Shown here one piece after another: positions 24,418-38,233 of a stretch of 64,000 bases of DNA. The first letter of the stretch is position 1, and each line of letters begins with the position of its first letter. The translations under genes were made by a program, and so were the position numbers. The notes beneath the pieces were generated by a model, which was not told the DNA's origin, did not search any database, and saw only the letters and a program-made list of their open reading frames with translations. Source of the stretch: Cavia porcellus (Eukaryota > Chordata > Mammalia > Rodentia > Caviidae); NCBI RefSeq assembly GCF_034190915.1, contig NW_026947485.1:34547519-34611518 (forward strand), in the 5' to 3' direction.

Positions 24418-25320
24418 TCATTCATTCAACAAGTATGAACTAAGCCCTGACTATGTGCCTGGCACTGTACTAGGTATACATCAGGGTGTAATACAAATTC
24501 CCACCTTTGGAGCATTTATAGTTTAAATGAAGGAGATAAAAAATCTATATATAGCATAAAAGAAGATAATGTTAATCTAACTTAATCTAAATTTTTTAAA
24601 AAGAAAAGGTGGAGTAGGAGTATCCCAAAAAAGAGAGGAAAGGCCAATCAATGGCAGGAGGAAGAATGATTTGAGACACTGAATGAACCAGATCATGCAG
24701 AGCTTTGCAGGAAACCAAAACACATTAACAATATAGGAGACAAGTGGAGATATATGAGCAGACACAGATCATTGTGTGTCTTCTGTTTGTAACAGATTAC
24801 TCTGTTTTCTGTGGTAGTGATCAGTCTAGAGATGTGAGGGTAGATGCAGGGAGCCCAGGTAAGTTATTGCGGTGACAGGTGACAGGATGACAGAACACAC
24901 CAGGGTAGCAGCTGGACAGGTGTAAGAAGTGGCTAGATTCCCAGTATGACTTTGGAAGTGAAGCCAATGGGATTTCCTGAATGGGAGAGAAAGAGGTCTA
25001 AAGTTTTTTGGTATAATACCTGGAACTCTGGAGTTGCCATCAATTAAAGTAGAGAAAGTTGCAGATGATGCAGGTTTAAGGCAAAGATCAGGATTTCAGA
25101 TTTGGAGGAAATGAACAAGGATAAGGAAGAGAAGGAAAGGAAAAAGGAGGTAAAGGAAGAGAAGGAAATTACAAAGGTACAAGGGTGAGAAAAGACAAGA
25201 CGAGACAAGGAAAGGAGGGGCTAAGAATGGAACCCCGAGGCACTCCAATAGTAACCAGTTGGGGAGCAAAACCAGGAAAACTGCTAAGATTGGGAGACAG
25301 GAGAAAAACTAAGATTTAAT
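24418..25320. repeat. Ancient mammalian-wide interspersed relic, possibly L2/CR1-type
   Basis: TTCATTCATTCAACAAGTATG ... CTATGTGCCTGGCACTGTACTAGG, then CCAGATCATGCAGAGCTTTGCAGG, AAGCCAATGGGATTTCCTGAA and GATGATGCAGGTTTAAGG, match a long mammalian repeat. I assign it to L2/CR1 only tentatively. A purine-rich tract lies at 25109-25216. Confidence 0.4.
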
Positions 25321-26662
25321 TAAATGGATCAGATAAGAAATCTATTAAAATTTATTTTCCCTATAAAATGTAATTATTAAGAAGAAATACAGCACACATT
25401 TTAGTGCTAACATGAAATAACATAATGGTTATCAAAGGGACTGCGGATAACTGACCTGATGAAGAGCTGGAGAACATCTCCAAAATGGTGATCTATGCCC
25501 CTATGGACTTTAACAAATCATTTCTATGACAACAAAAATATTAACAGTGAAACAGTGTAGCCTCATGAGGAGCCCTGAGTTCAAACTGGACACAAAGAAC
25601 AGAGGTAAAGACATTAAAAATCCCAGATTTCACACTGGTACATCAACACTAAAAAATGCATCTGAATAGAAGAAAGCAACTATCATTTGGGATCAAATTA
25701 GACCCTTCTAAACTTTGTAGTCTCAGTCAACACCCTCTCCTGCCTGAGCTCAGCTGCCTCAGGGTATTGAAAGATATGGTGGCTGACCATGTGGATGAGC
25801 AGTATCTTGTCACCGCAAACTCATGTTCTCCCCGGCCTTCACAGAGGCAGGAATGTCTCAGGATTAAACAGGCCTTTATCTGCTGTGTGTGTGTAAATTT
25901 GCTAAGTTGGCTCTCAAAGAATTAGTTATTTAGCAATTTTTTTAATCCCTGGAGAAATGATTTTCTATGACTTGGCCTCTTTCAGGTGTAAAGATGTCCC
26001 CTAATAGGCAACTGAAGAAACAGATATACGTGAAATACAGAAAGTCAGTCTTTTTATGGGAGGCAAAGGCCTGGTTTCAACAGCAATTGTGGAACAAAAA
26101 TTCTTAATTAAGTTATCACAGCTCTCACAAGTGATTCCAGGGAGCTGATCATGCAAAAGGAGGTTGGGTTATTTCTTAGAGAAGGGGAGTGAAGTACAGT
26201 GATATCAAACAAGAAACACACAAGAACTTTGACTTCTGTGATCAGTATTACCTGGGGTGTCGTATGAATAAAAACCCCTTTGCTAGGTAGTGTTTATGAG
26301 TTACTTTTAGCAATAGTAAGGAGTGGGCTGTGAATTTTTTACTAAAATTTAAAAAGAAAAATTGTATTTAAGAAGGCTGATTTAAAATTATATTTATAGA
26401 TTTATAGATTTCTAAGAATCTTTTAGAGATGTTCAAATTATATGTGCTTTGGGAGTCATTCAGAAAAGCAGATAAAATTTAGGACAGTTAGAAGAATAAA
26501 GCAACAGAAGATTTTAGAAGCAAGGAATGAGGAAATTGAATTTTTTATTTATTGTCTAAATTCAGATCAAATTATGGTCATATTTAAAGAAGGCATTTTA
26601 TACTGATATTACTAAAGCAATAATTAAGAAATAGGATGTTAGCAGAATTTTGTCAAACTTGA

Positions 26663-26740
26663 ATTTTGTGCAGTGCTGAGATTGAACCCAGGGCCCTGAG
26701 TACATTAGAAAAGCACTCAAGTGAACTACACTCGAGCCTC
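26663..26740 (-). mobile_element. ID/B4-like SINE fragment
   Basis: GTGCTGAGATTGAACCCAGGGCCC ... AAAGCACTCAAGTGAACTACACTC is the reverse complement of a tRNA-type SINE head with A and B boxes; diverged. Confidence 0.65.
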
Positions 26741-27429
26741 AGACTTGAGAAGTAAAGAAATATTTGGACATTTTTGTCTATCAAAATAGTCATTTGGGTT
26801 CCAGGAAAATCTACTCCCAGTGACCCTAGGAATGAGGAACAAAACACAACTGTCAGAAAACTGGAAGTTGCTAACACTGAGTGCAGATCTCCAGGCTTGC
26901 TTAGCCTGTGTGCTACTCAAGAAAGGAAGCAGTGTATCTCAGAAAGGCTAGACATACACTGACTTGTTAATAACGTAGCAGCAATATAATAAACTCTTCT
27001 ACACATAAATTCATCCAGATTATGGATGCTATTCCTTTTATACACTGCCACATTTCCCTTACGGCATTATTGCATTTTTCTCAGATTTAAGTCCACTAAA
27101 TCGTGGCCCACTTACTCTACAGTTGTGACTTGGGTCCCTAACTCTCTTTAATTGACTTAGACCTCTACTCATCCAGTTGGGCCTTTGTCTAGTTTTGATT
27201 TCAGCATCATTCTTAGATTCCTGCCTCATAGATTGCCCTTGATTACCAAGATATTGCCTTTAGGAAATCCTATCCACAACAGGATGGATTAAGTAACTCA
27301 GCAAAGTTTGTCTGTATGATGAACAGAAAAATACAACACCAATTTCACTACATCAGGTGCCTCTTAAACCCCTCATACATCTGCCTACATCACTTTTCTT
27401 TCAAGACCACTTCAAACATTACTACTTTC

Positions 27430-28990
27430 TTCCCCTTCCAGAGATAAGCACTCTCTGAATTTTATAATCACTTCTTATAAACTTTTGACTTTATAAAACT
27501 ATAAGTTTTATCATCTAGACTTGAATCTCTAAATATTATGGTTATAATATTATTCTTCATTATACATAAACAGAATCATACAGCATGTTTCTTGAATCAG
27601 AATTCTTTGGTTCACCAATATGTTTATGAGACACATGGGAGTAGTTTGTTCATGTACATCACTGTACATATTTGATTCCATGAATATTCAAAATTTTTCT
27701 TAACCATTCTGCTAATGGAAATTTGAGTTCCAGTTTGGCACTATTATGAACAATGCTACTATAAGCATTCTTGTGCGTATCTTCTGGTGCACATGGCACT
27801 TCCTTTCTATTGGGTACTCAACAATATTATGATTGAGGCATAAAGTATGTGTTTGTTCAACATCATTATATAATGCCATATTACTTTCCAAAATATAAAA
27901 ATTTAACTTCCCATCAATTGTCTTACAAGAATTTTCACTGTCACATGTTAATAGTCTGTTTTTATAATTTTACGACTTGTAATTTATTCATGGTGGTATC
28001 CGATTACGGTTATAATTTGCATTTTCCAAAGTTTTTATGTATCTGTCTATAATTTTTGAATATCTGGATATTAATCTTCAGTGAGGGAATTTCTCTATGG
28101 GTTCCTTGTTCTGTAAGAGTTATTTATGCATTCTGGATTCAGACATTTCAGTTAGACCTTTTGCAAATATCTTCTTTGTGTGGTGTGCCTTGTTGTTGTT
28201 TAATGCTGTTTTTGATTAACGGAAGTTCTTAGTTTTAATAAATCTTATTGTTTCAATACTTTCTCTTGTCTTTAGTGGTTTTTGCATTGACATTTAAAGA
28301 AATATTTCCCCATTTTGTGGTCATAAAAGTATTCGTTCACATTATCCTTTAGATATCTTTTGCCTTTCTTTCCTACTACAATATAATTTCAAAATAAATG
28401 TTTATCTAAGATGAGTTTTAAGGATTTCTTCTATCTGTAGCCTGATGACTTTGTCAAGATTATGAATTTCATCCATTATCTCTGCAACTCTGCCTTTTGT
28501 TCCATTTATTTTCTTGTTTTAATAATCAATAATGTGTTAGAGCTTCTCATTGTCTATGTGTTATCTCTTTCCACTACACTCTCTGTCTTAATGTCTAAGA
28601 CTTCTTTTTCTTACCAATTTTCCTGTCCATTAATTCTATCTTAAGCTGTGTCTAATGGTGTATGAATTTAGTTATTTTCCTCCTAGTTTTATAATTTTCA
28701 TTTAGTTACTTGTTACTGTATTCACTCTTTTTATGAAGTTTTCCATTTTATCATGTACTTGAATATTGTAAGTATAGCCATAGGAAAGGTTGTATGTGAT
28801 AACATTAATACTTGGTGATTTCAAAATGTGTTTGACACCATGAATATATGGAGCCCTGAAGGTCAGTTCTTGTACCTGTAGATTCTATTATGTTTAGCTC
28901 ATGTTTTCCCATTTCCTGCCATGTCTGGATATTTTTTATTGTGCACTAGATGAAAAAGTTTTCAAGATACCTGGAGATATCTTGTTGGTC
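27430..28990 (-). mobile_element. Old L1M fragment, minus strand
   Basis: The antisense of an L1M 3' region is clear: TTGAGTTCCAGTTTGGCACTATTATGAACAATGC, CATTCTTGTGCGTATCTTCTGG, TAAGAGTTATTTATGCATTCTGGATTC and CCTTTTGCAAATATCTTC appear in order. The part after about 28420 (for example TGTCTGGATATTTTTTATTGTGCACTAGATGA) is probably the same or a related element, with less certainty. Confidence 0.65.
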
Positions 28991-29166
28991 AAAAATAATA
29001 TAATTTCAGGAATCAGAGTACTTAAACAGTAATTCCTATAAAGTCTGAATGCTTTTTGAACTTCTCTGATAAAAAGTTCCAACCCAAAGCAAGCAGAATC
29101 CACTAGGACCTCAGACTTCAATGTATTTGTCTTAGTTCTAAAAGACTGTCAAAATTATCAGTCCAT

Positions 29167-29254
29167 GGGCCAATGGTTTAGCTTAGCAGCATAAGCATCT
29201 GCTCTAGCAAGCTCGAGGTCATGAGTTGGATCCCAGGTACCAAAAAGAAAAAAG
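29167..29254 (+). mobile_element. ID-like SINE
   Basis: GGGCCAATGGTTTAGCTTAGCAGCATAAGCATCTGC ... ATGAGTTGGATCCCAGGTACCAAAAAG. Confidence 0.8.
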
Positions 29255-30639
29255 TGTCAGTCTAGCCCTCAATCATGCCAACCTCGATTAGCAAAGGTCC
29301 ACATGAATACGTGGCTTCTGATACCAAGCTCACCTCTCAAGATCATCCCCCTAGATTGCCGATCATATACTCTTCTATTTGTTTCCTGACATGGTTATGT
29401 ATTTTTTTAAAATGCTGTTTTTCTAGTTGTCATGTGCAGGAGGTTGGTCAGAATTACCAAGCTCGCCAAAAACAGAAGTAGAAGTGGAAGCCTTTCCATG
29501 GATCTCAAGTTTGTTAGTGATACAGGGATGCTGATGATCCCCCAAAGAAGAGCTGTTGTCGTTCTTGAACATGAAGTAAATCTCAAGGCTTTTACCCTTC
29601 CCCATTCCCTGCCAGCCATTATCACCAGAGTGAAAGCTAACATTTGTTTTATAGTCTATAATTTACAAAGAAGTTTCATATGCATTTAATACTGTCACAT
29701 TGTAAATTAGACCTTATCTCTATTTTGCAGAAATGGAAATGACATATTTAGTAGATAAACAACTTTTTACAAGATTATCAATAGGTAGTAAGAATATTCA
29801 CACAAATAAGTGCATTTTTCCCACATGGTCAAAGCCAATAGTTGACAGAAAGAAGCAGAGGCCAAAAATGCACACATAAACACACTTACTCAACCAGTCA
29901 TGATGCATGTCAATATGACTAAGAAGGAACGGAATTGGTTTCCTTAAGTCATGTAAAAACCAGCTTCATTTTCTGTAGTCACACTTTGACATACATTTGA
30001 TGGCAAACTGTGTCCATGGACTGAGCAGAATGTGAGATGAGTGGGGTTTTGCTGAAAAGGCCTCACTGCATGTTTCAGAGAAACAGAACCAAAAAAAATA
30101 TAAAGATGAGCATTTCTACTCTGTCCATTACTGTCAAGACTTTGATAGGTCCCAAAGAAAAATATGAATACATTAAATCTATAGTTAAGACACCAAAAAG
30201 CACCCAAAATGCCTAACTTTTCTTTTTCTTTTAGAAAATTTAAGATAGAAGTTTTTTTTTTTCTTTTTTCTTTTGACACAGGAAGTTGTAATTACTTTCT
30301 GATCCCATTAAAATATTCCAAAAATACATGGAAACTTATGCTGGGCAAGTAAAATGAGGAAAATAGCATCTTCTTCAGAGTTTTGGTGAGATAATCTACA
30401 TGAAAGCCCTTTCTAAATTAAGAATGTTATACAAAAGAAATTTATGTTCCCTAACATATCACTGCAACACCTCACTGGATCTTTGTTGTAGTCAGGGATT
30501 GTACACAGAGAACAGCTAGGATTAGGACATGGAGTTTATAATATTTTTATAATGGTCATCGGAAGTTAACACAGGAGAATGCAGGAAATCTATCCACAAC
30601 ACCAAAGACATAGATTATTTAGTCAAGAGCCTAAACCAC

Positions 30640-30960
30640 ACGGCAATGTCCCACGTGAGTCCAGATAAAAATCCAGAGCTCAGGATAATGCCTCCCATGA
30701 GTCCAACTGAAGGTCCAGAACCCACAAGAAGGATTCACGCCAGTCTCTTTTACGGATCCATGCCGGGAAGACCGAAGGGTCAGCGGTGGAAGCCAGAAAG
30801 TCTATGCCTGCAGGATGAAGGAGCTGTGCTAGTGGGATGAGGGTTCTACGCTGGAGCCGAGAAGTCACACTCACAACAAAGACCAGGGCTATCCTGAAAG
30901 GCACCATAACTGTCCTCAGCGACTGGAGGCCCCGAGCTCTGGCGACGACAAGCACAGTCA
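30640..30960. other. Unexplained GC/CpG-rich block
   Basis: About 320 bp with many CpGs, unlike the AT-rich intron on either side. It carries GAGTCCAGATAAAAATCCAGAGC and a related GAGTCCAACTGAAGGTCCAGAAC about 40 bp later. It directly precedes the MaLR-like LTR at 30998. Open frames on both strands are not convincing. It could be an unrecognised LTR or a young element fragment. Confidence 0.35.
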
Positions 30961-30997
30961 GGTACGTGCCAGGAAGCAGTGGGACGAGTTCAATCTT

Positions 30998-31310
30998 GTT
31001 ATGGTAAAATGTCCTCCAAAAGTCTCATGTATTTCGAAGAGAATCATGGTGGTCCTATACTCATCAGGAGATTGATTGCTGAATTCAGTACCAGATTCTG
31101 TCTCCAGGAGCTGGATTCTGATTGGAGATGGGTCACTGGTGGTGTGACCTGGAAAGATGTGTTCTTGTCCGCAACTCTTCCGCCTACCCTCTTTTCTTCC
31201 CTTGCTTCCTTTAATTGTAGTGTTGGCTATTGTGTCCCAGTGACTTGTGATCTTTTGGGGGCTTGGGGGGCAGCATTTTGCCTGCTGTTTAAAAGGAGCT
31301 TTCCTAAAAT
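30998..31310 (+). mobile_element. MaLR-type LTR, 3'-truncated
   Basis: It starts TGTTATGGTAAAATGTCCTCC and AAAAGTCTCATG (the MaLR LTR start) and contains GGGTCACTGGTGGTGTGACC and AAAGATGTGTTCTTGTCC. The usual 3' AATAAA block is missing, so it appears truncated. Confidence 0.6.
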
Positions 31311-31913
31311 TTGATACTTGCAAATTTCAAAATAGCACTGAATTCATAATCCTTAAAAGAAAATGAGGCTGAAAACAATCTTCAGTGAATTCACCTACAT
31401 ATATGACAACAACAATTTAGTATGACATTTGAACCAATTTCTCTGATGAAGCGTGAATTCTTAGGGGACTTGATTTGCTTTTCTATGAAACTAACCCTGC
31501 TATATTCTCTCCACGTACACCAGCAGCACTGAGTAGCCAGGTGCTGCTTATTACCCTCACCAGTAAGTGCCAACCCCAATCAGTGACACAATAGGTCTGC
31601 TAGTTCTATAATGGGCTCCAGATATACAGGATTATGGGGGCAGAACAGTTTCTCAGAGAGACACACTGAAGGCAAGGTGTGATCTGACACATGAAAGTTC
31701 ACAAGACTCTTTAACAGTTGTCTGTGACACCTGCTTCCCTCCCCCATACTTTTCACCAGATCCTCCCCTCTCTGGGTTTGTTCATGATGTTGTTAATTTT
31801 ATATTACAATGATAAGAGATGAATCACATTTAAGAGAATAATATCTGTTTTTTCCACTGTGTTTCTCTGCCCAAACTCTTGGTATTTCTTTGAACAAAGG
31901 AAATAGGTTCACA

Positions 31914-32007
31914 AGGGCAGGGGATTTAGCATAGCCGTTAAAGCACTTGCCTGGTAAGTGTGAGGTTGTGAGTTTGATCCCCGGTACCAAAAAAATAAAA
32001 TAAAAAG
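31914..32007 (+). mobile_element. ID-like SINE
   Basis: GGGGATTTAGCATAGCCGTTAAAGCACTTGCCTGG ... GAGTTTGATCCCCGGTACCAAAAAAATAAAA. Confidence 0.85.
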
Positions 32008-33983
32008 TAGTTGTTAATAAGGTCTACACATTTTCTAACACGTAATACTCAGATTGAACATATTTAACAGCTCAGAGGCAGAGGGATGCAAACCAATGTG
32101 TATGTTCCTGTCTGCCTGTGTTATCAGGTCGTGTGGTGGGAAACTAACTGGGAAGTGGGCTGGGGCTCGCAGTCAGGGCAGGCTCATCATGAAGTAATAC
32201 GACAGCCAGTATTTTGGAGTCTGGAAGTTTGAACTCTGGCTATCCCATGTCCCAGAGGGACATTAAAGAATCTGTATTTGAATGTCTAAGCTCTTTGAAG
32301 CAGCAAGCCATACCTTCCAGGAAGGCCAGGATATCAAGGGTAGATGGAGAAACTGAAGACTGATCTGAGTCCTGGATTCCCCAGGACTGGAATGAGAGGG
32401 TAATGGGCTCCTCATGTAGGAGGGGCCTTACCAAGTCACTTCAACTCATACCAGGTCCAACAAGCACACAGGGGTAGGAATTAAAACAAAAAGCCACCAG
32501 TAGACAGGGAGAGGATAAGCACAATACCAGAAATAGAATTTAGAATCTTGCACAAGGAACATCTTCAAGGTCAACATGATGGTTTGGAGGCCACAAGTCC
32601 TATAATTTTCCAGGACAGTATAATCCTTAGGATTCTTGAACCTAAGCAAAATATAAAGAATACCCTCTATTCCCAGTGACTGATATTTGATCTCCCACAT
32701 ATCCTGGTAGATGACAATAACTCCAGATTTAATTATTTTGTATAAATGAATTTGATTTTCTTGCAGTCAAGCATCAGGGGCTCAATTCCTATTATTCATA
32801 GATATCTGTAATATACTCATCCATTCCTGCTTCAAAGAAGCCATCATCCATAGCAAGGAGCGCGGCCTTCAGGCCTGCCTCAGGGGACTGCCAGCATAAG
32901 CAGGTTAATAGAACCTCTGTGGCAGGGTTTGAAAATTCAAGATGAGCCAATTAAATGTTCTTGTTTTCAGCGATATAAACTAAAAAAGACAGAAAGAAGT
33001 AGTTTTGAACTGTGGGCTCAGAGCCTAGAGGTCACAGAGTGCCAGGGCTGGACTGTGCACAGAGTCCCCTGGAGGAGGCTGCAGGAGCAGCCTGTGAGCG
33101 GGTGGAAGAGGCCTGTCAGCAGAGAGAGGTCAACAGAGCAAAAAGGAAACATCAGCAGACATGTCCATGTCTTGCATCCAGAATATTCAGCAATTATTGC
33201 AACTACAAGTAAAATGGACAGCTACGCCTTGTAGGTACCATAACCTGACACATTTTGAGAGAAATGAGTAACTAATCTGATTTTTTTTTTATCATTAGCT
33301 ATGTTTCTCACTTTGGAAGATGTCATTATTTGCTTAAAATAGGCTAATTGTACGGAATACAACCACAGGTTCCAAAACTAAAACAAGAGTTCTGTTGCTT
33401 CTGCAATTGCCATTATTATAGTCTCTTTGCATTTCTACAAAAGCAATTCCAAACAGAAAATGAGCAAAACCTAATCTGAATACAGGCCCCCTTTTGTGTC
33501 CAGCACACCTCTACATGCCGATTTCTTGATATTTCCAAAGAACTGAGCAGGAACCAAGCTCCTGACTCTGATAAAACACAAGACTCCAAGTAGACTCACT
33601 TTTCAAGCTTGACCCTAAATACTCAGAATTATAGTCCAGGTATAGCACAAGTTTTCCCTTGAAATACACATTTTTATTGTATTAATTTTATCACAGCGCT
33701 TTTCTAGTCTCACAAAATAGAAAAGTTGAGTGTCAAGAGTTTTCACTGGGAGCCCAAGGGAAAGGTATTCAAAAAAAAAAAAATCTTACACTGAATGCTC
33801 TATTTTTAAGCCTGAATCTATTCTGAGAGAAGGAGAAGGGAGTTGGGGTGGGGGAGCTGTATTCAGGTCATACAAGTGAGAGAATAGTTTAGGGAACTTA
33901 TTAGTCTCCAAATAATAATCCTCCTTTTGTGTGATATCATACAAGGCTCAGTTGCCACTTCACCCGTTCTGCCCCCCCCTTAC

Positions 33984-34123
33984 CACTGGTGTTTTTTTTG
34001 CTGAAAGTTTGTCCCATAATTTAAAAAAGTAGTTTCTGTCTGTAGAATCCAGGAAATCATTCATACTTGAAGCAATAGACTTCCTGAGAGGTTCTTCATA
34101 TTTCAGATGGGGTGTCTTAACAT
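33984..34123 (-). CDS. LRGUK: LRGUK exon, first exon of the canonical C-terminal tail
   Basis: This 140-bp exon has a TTACCAG acceptor and a GTAAGG donor. It reads (D)VKTPHLKYEEPLRKSIA, SSMNDFLDSTDRNYFFKL, WDKLSAKKTPV. The pattern DVKT-x-HLK ... SS-x-M-x-DFL-x-STDRNY-x-x-K-x-W-x-KLSAKKTP is characteristic of the LRGUK tail just after the kinase domain. It begins with two bases that complete the split Asp codon from 54955-55050 and ends on a codon boundary, as needed for the next exon (ERDSL...). On the coding strand it follows an intron of about 20.8 kb that contains the alternative exon and the half-LINE insertion. Confidence 0.93.
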
Positions 34124-36705
34124 CTGGTAAGAAAGAAAGTACAATTTAAAATAAAAGGCACAATTTTATAGAAGAAGAGAATTTTCTGATGGGATGGAAA
34201 TGTTTTATATTTTAATTTGTTCAAACACAAAAAGCAGTATAGTCTGTGCATTTTAACTTGACAATAAAATTTAAATGTTTCTTAAAATAACAATTATTAA
34301 TATTAATAAAAGTCAGGCCATAATAAGTAGGAGACATATTCTGAGAGTATACCTAAGTACTCACAAACATAGGTCTATGAAGGAATTAAAGGACATCAAA
34401 CGTGTCAAAACAATGACTGCCAGCTTCTTAACTGAAAAATCACCCTTATAATTACTTTACATTTGACTAAAGTATTCTAAAAGGCTAAAAGGAAAATAAA
34501 ACATGAAAAGTTATGAAGAAGAATAGAATGGATGATGCAGTCACTGTTTATCAGAATTTATTCATAAACAATATCTAATATTTCCTTTAAACATAAGATT
34601 GTCCAGAGGCCTAAAATATAGGAATGTAAGTTTATATTATTTCTCATACAGAGGACCCAGGTATAAACACCGTTAGATATACAGCAGAGTCAATATTTCC
34701 AGAAGTACTGCTTTTAAAATGCTAAAGTAAATGATCTCCACAAGCAACTTTAGTCACTGTGACAGCAGATATGGGAAGCTGCCTTCATCTAAAGATGAAA
34801 AATTTACTAATGTGGAACAGAAATTTGTTTTGTGTTTAATAGTTAGCCAGGATGAAATTAAGGAGGTAAGTTTGCCAGTTGTGACAGATGAAATGGCACT
34901 AAGACAGAGGAGTAGGAACTGATTCCCAAAGGTCAGAGGCACCAGAGGCTGAGGCCCGGAAGCTGGGCAGAGCACAGTGGCCACAGTTCCCGTGTACCTG
35001 GCAGGTCAGACGCTGCTCTTTGATACGGCGGGAAGTTAGAAAGGAAGTGTTTGAAAATCTCAGCCTACGTCATCGAAGCGTAGTGTCACCTGAACTCACA
35101 ATGAAAACACCTGTAGGAACTCAGACCTCTACTTTTTCCAGTCTTTACCTCCTTCTGGGTTGTGTGTTGGTATAGAATTGTACCTTGAACACCCTCTAAA
35201 TTGTGCAGCAATATTAAACTGAAAACATGAGATAAAAGTTGTTGCAGACAAAGAAAAATATTCAGTTATGGCATGGAAGTCTAAAGCTCCATAACACGTG
35301 TCTTGAGAGAGCAAAAGAGAGACTCGGCAGACATAACACACGGTCAGGACATAAACCCAAGGAGTTCTAGGTAGTGACAGAGTCACAGAAAGAGGAGCAT
35401 GAAAGTGACCATACTGACCACAGCCAAGGTGACAAGAGGGAAACCATGCAGGACATTCTTTGTAAAACTCTTCTTGGGAGAGAAGTCATTTGACCCACAT
35501 TTCCTGAATACCTACTTTGGCTGGGTGCTCTGCATGTGGGGATATAGCAAAAAAACAAATTCTTTGATCTGTAGGGATTAAATTCTAATGTTGGAGACAA
35601 ATGACACATTTCAAAATGTAAGATATTGAGTGTAATGGAGCTGGATAAGGGGACAGAGAGATGGGATGGTGGTCAAAAGAAGACCTCTATTAGATGGTGA
35701 CATCTGAACAGAAATTTAAAGATCTAAAGAAGGAAAGCACATGAAAGTCTATGGGGAACAGACACCAAGTGGTGAAAGTGACTTATATGAGGAGCCAGAA
35801 ATATGCTTAACGTGTCTGTGTCACCATTAAAAATTCATGGTGTCTGGGGGAGGAGGTAGAGCCTGTGCCATTTTTTTTTTAAAGAAAACTTTTTCCTGTT
35901 GAATTGTGCATTATAAAAAAAACACTAAATGAATTTGAACAAACTGAAGTAAAGTCAAAGAACAGAAACTATATTCATTGAAATAATTTCCAAAGAAACA
36001 CACACTAGAGTTTATATCTCCAGGGTTTTTTTGTTTAGCTTTCTAAGACATAAGCCATCTGTACTTGGTGTAATAAATCAAGTTTAATCTGATGATACAA
36101 TTTCTGCAGCTACAATTTCAACAATTTAATGTCTTAATGGTTTCTCAGCAACAAAACATTTTGGTAAGATGATGTGTTTGAATTATTATTAAACTACATT
36201 ATAATGCCACCACTCTAATGACTTGAACTCTCACAATAAAGAGTCTCATACAGTTCTTAATATATTTTCTAATGTCTTATTATATCAATGGAAAAAAGAT
36301 TTTATTTCACAATTTTAAAAAGCCGTAATTACCAATGTTATGATATCTTGTCACAAATTTTCTTAATGTAACCATCTTCAAAGTATCTAAAGTCAACCTT
36401 GAAGCAACACTTAAATACATATTTTATAGCCCACCAAAATAAGTAAATTTTTTAGGATATAGACCAGTTAAATTTATTTAAACTCCTGAAACAAAGTATA
36501 TATGAATTTAATGATGCCTGGCATATTCTGGAGTTATTTTATGGGTTTGTATCTTTACTAAATGCAGGGAACTATAAAGGAAGTATCTAAAACAATTGGA
36601 ACTGTATCTCAAAATAATTCTAAATGGTTTAAACCTTTTAGACTTACATTCTTTTGAAGTTTAATGAGTTACATACTACTTGTATAAAACTTAAAAAAAT
36701 AAAGT

Positions 36706-36795
36706 ACAGAATCCAACATAGATAATAAATATGGAAGCCACTATACCTAAGCACAGAATCCAACATAGATAAACATGGAAGCCACTGTACCTAAG
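36706..36795 (+). repeat. Tandem duplication, 47-bp unit x 2
   Basis: ACAGAATCCAACATAGATAA ... GGAAGCCACTATACCTAAGC is followed directly by a second copy (unit 2 starts at 36753) with a 4-bp deletion and one substitution. Confidence 0.85.
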
Positions 36796-38233
36796 AATAA
36801 AACATTCATGTGTGTATTTAATATCACACAGGTTTAATAGAGCTTCAATGATCTGGTACTATCAGCACATATCCAGGTCAATGTCAAAAAATAAAAATCC
36901 TGATTTTAATGAGCAATGTTTCTACACTAAGAAGATTAAATATATCACAAACCAACTTAACCACTCTCCTGTATACAAACAGGACACTGATCACTTTTCA
37001 GTATGAACTTTTTAAACCTTTAAATGAAACCTTGCAAAAAAATGTATCCACACTATAGTTTATTTCTTTGAAAACAACTGGAAATGGGTGGCTTGAAAAT
37101 ACTTTAATTTTCAGACAATATCCCTCAGATGCTCAGAGAACTTCAGAATCTTTCAGTTTTAACCCAGATGAAGCTATAAAAACATAGTGAGTTTTAAAAA
37201 CTTGTAAGAGTAATTTATACCTACTATGATTAGTTGCAAATACATATAAGAAAAGGTAAAGCTTGTGAAGGAGTCTCCATAATGAATATGTAACCATGAA
37301 AAGAGTTTAAAACAAATTAAAACACAATAGTCTGCTTTAAAACTTAAAATATTTATTTCTAATAGGATAGTTACATAATTTGTGGTGAAAAATAAGAAAG
37401 AAACATTTAGTTTATTAGGAACTATTATCACAAAACTGAAGGCAACAAAGAAACCATTTTTCCCCCCAGGACAGAATTTCATCTTAAAAGTCTTGTCTGT
37501 TTGTGCTTCTAAGAAAGAAATAATTGTAAGTAGAAAAATAATTTTACATAGAATCTGATAATTCCATAGCACAACAGCATTTACAGTAGAAAGCTATCAC
37601 ATGAGTCCAAGGAATAGGGTAATAATGTTCATGTTTATATGGTAAAATGAACACATTTATTAAACTTGTCTAACAGGAAAATGCTATATCTTCAGTGTTC
37701 AATCAAAAGAATAGTCAACTATTTAGACAGAAATAAGCTCTACATCAAGAAAAAGGAAAATGTGAAAATATATTCATAGAAATAATGGGGCAAAAAACCC
37801 CATTTCTTTCTACTAAACTTCATGCTTTAACATGTCTTCAGTGGAGCTTAACTAATGGATCAATACTTGGGCACCATATTTAAATGTTTCACATAATTTT
37901 TACAAATGTGTATGTGTTTACTAGGGAGCAGTTGATACTTCAAAAGAAATAAAATATTGAGCAGATAAGCTTCATAAGTGGAAATTGGATAATTAGATGT
38001 AAATCTGCCTTACACTGAAGAATTGAGGAGAAAGAAAGATGACCAAGTAGTAATAAATGGCGAGCAATGGAATAAAAAAACCTTCAGGAAGCTTCACTGG
38101 CACTTACAGTCTCCTCACCTTTGGCCAATATATTCGAATAACTTTATTTTTGACATGAAGCCCACTCAACTCCTGACTGCCACCTGAGAGGTGGCCTTTG
38201 CTTGCTAAGGGTTTATCTTTTTTGACTTAAGTA

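Larger units (their letters stand above)
18081..33983 (-). other. LRGUK intron, about 15.9 kb
   Basis: A large intron with no recognised exon. The features I could identify are repeats listed separately: B1, L1, ID-like SINEs, MIR, L2-like and MaLR. The stretches at 19500-20630, 22000-23640 and 25330-26650 are AT-rich and I see nothing definable in them. 23640-23880 may be an L1 3'-end remnant. Confidence 0.6.

Noticed and set aside
30979..31323. Open frames of 111 and 121 codons on opposite strands
   Set aside because: Both lie over a MaLR-like LTR and an unassigned CpG-rich block; no protein motif.
32929..33234. 101-codon open frame
   Set aside because: Considered as an old retrocopy, but I recognise no protein family and see no poly(A) tail or target duplication.
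37174..37572. 132-codon minus-strand open frame
   Set aside because: AT-rich, Phe/Ile/Lys-rich translation typical of intron; no homology or phase match.
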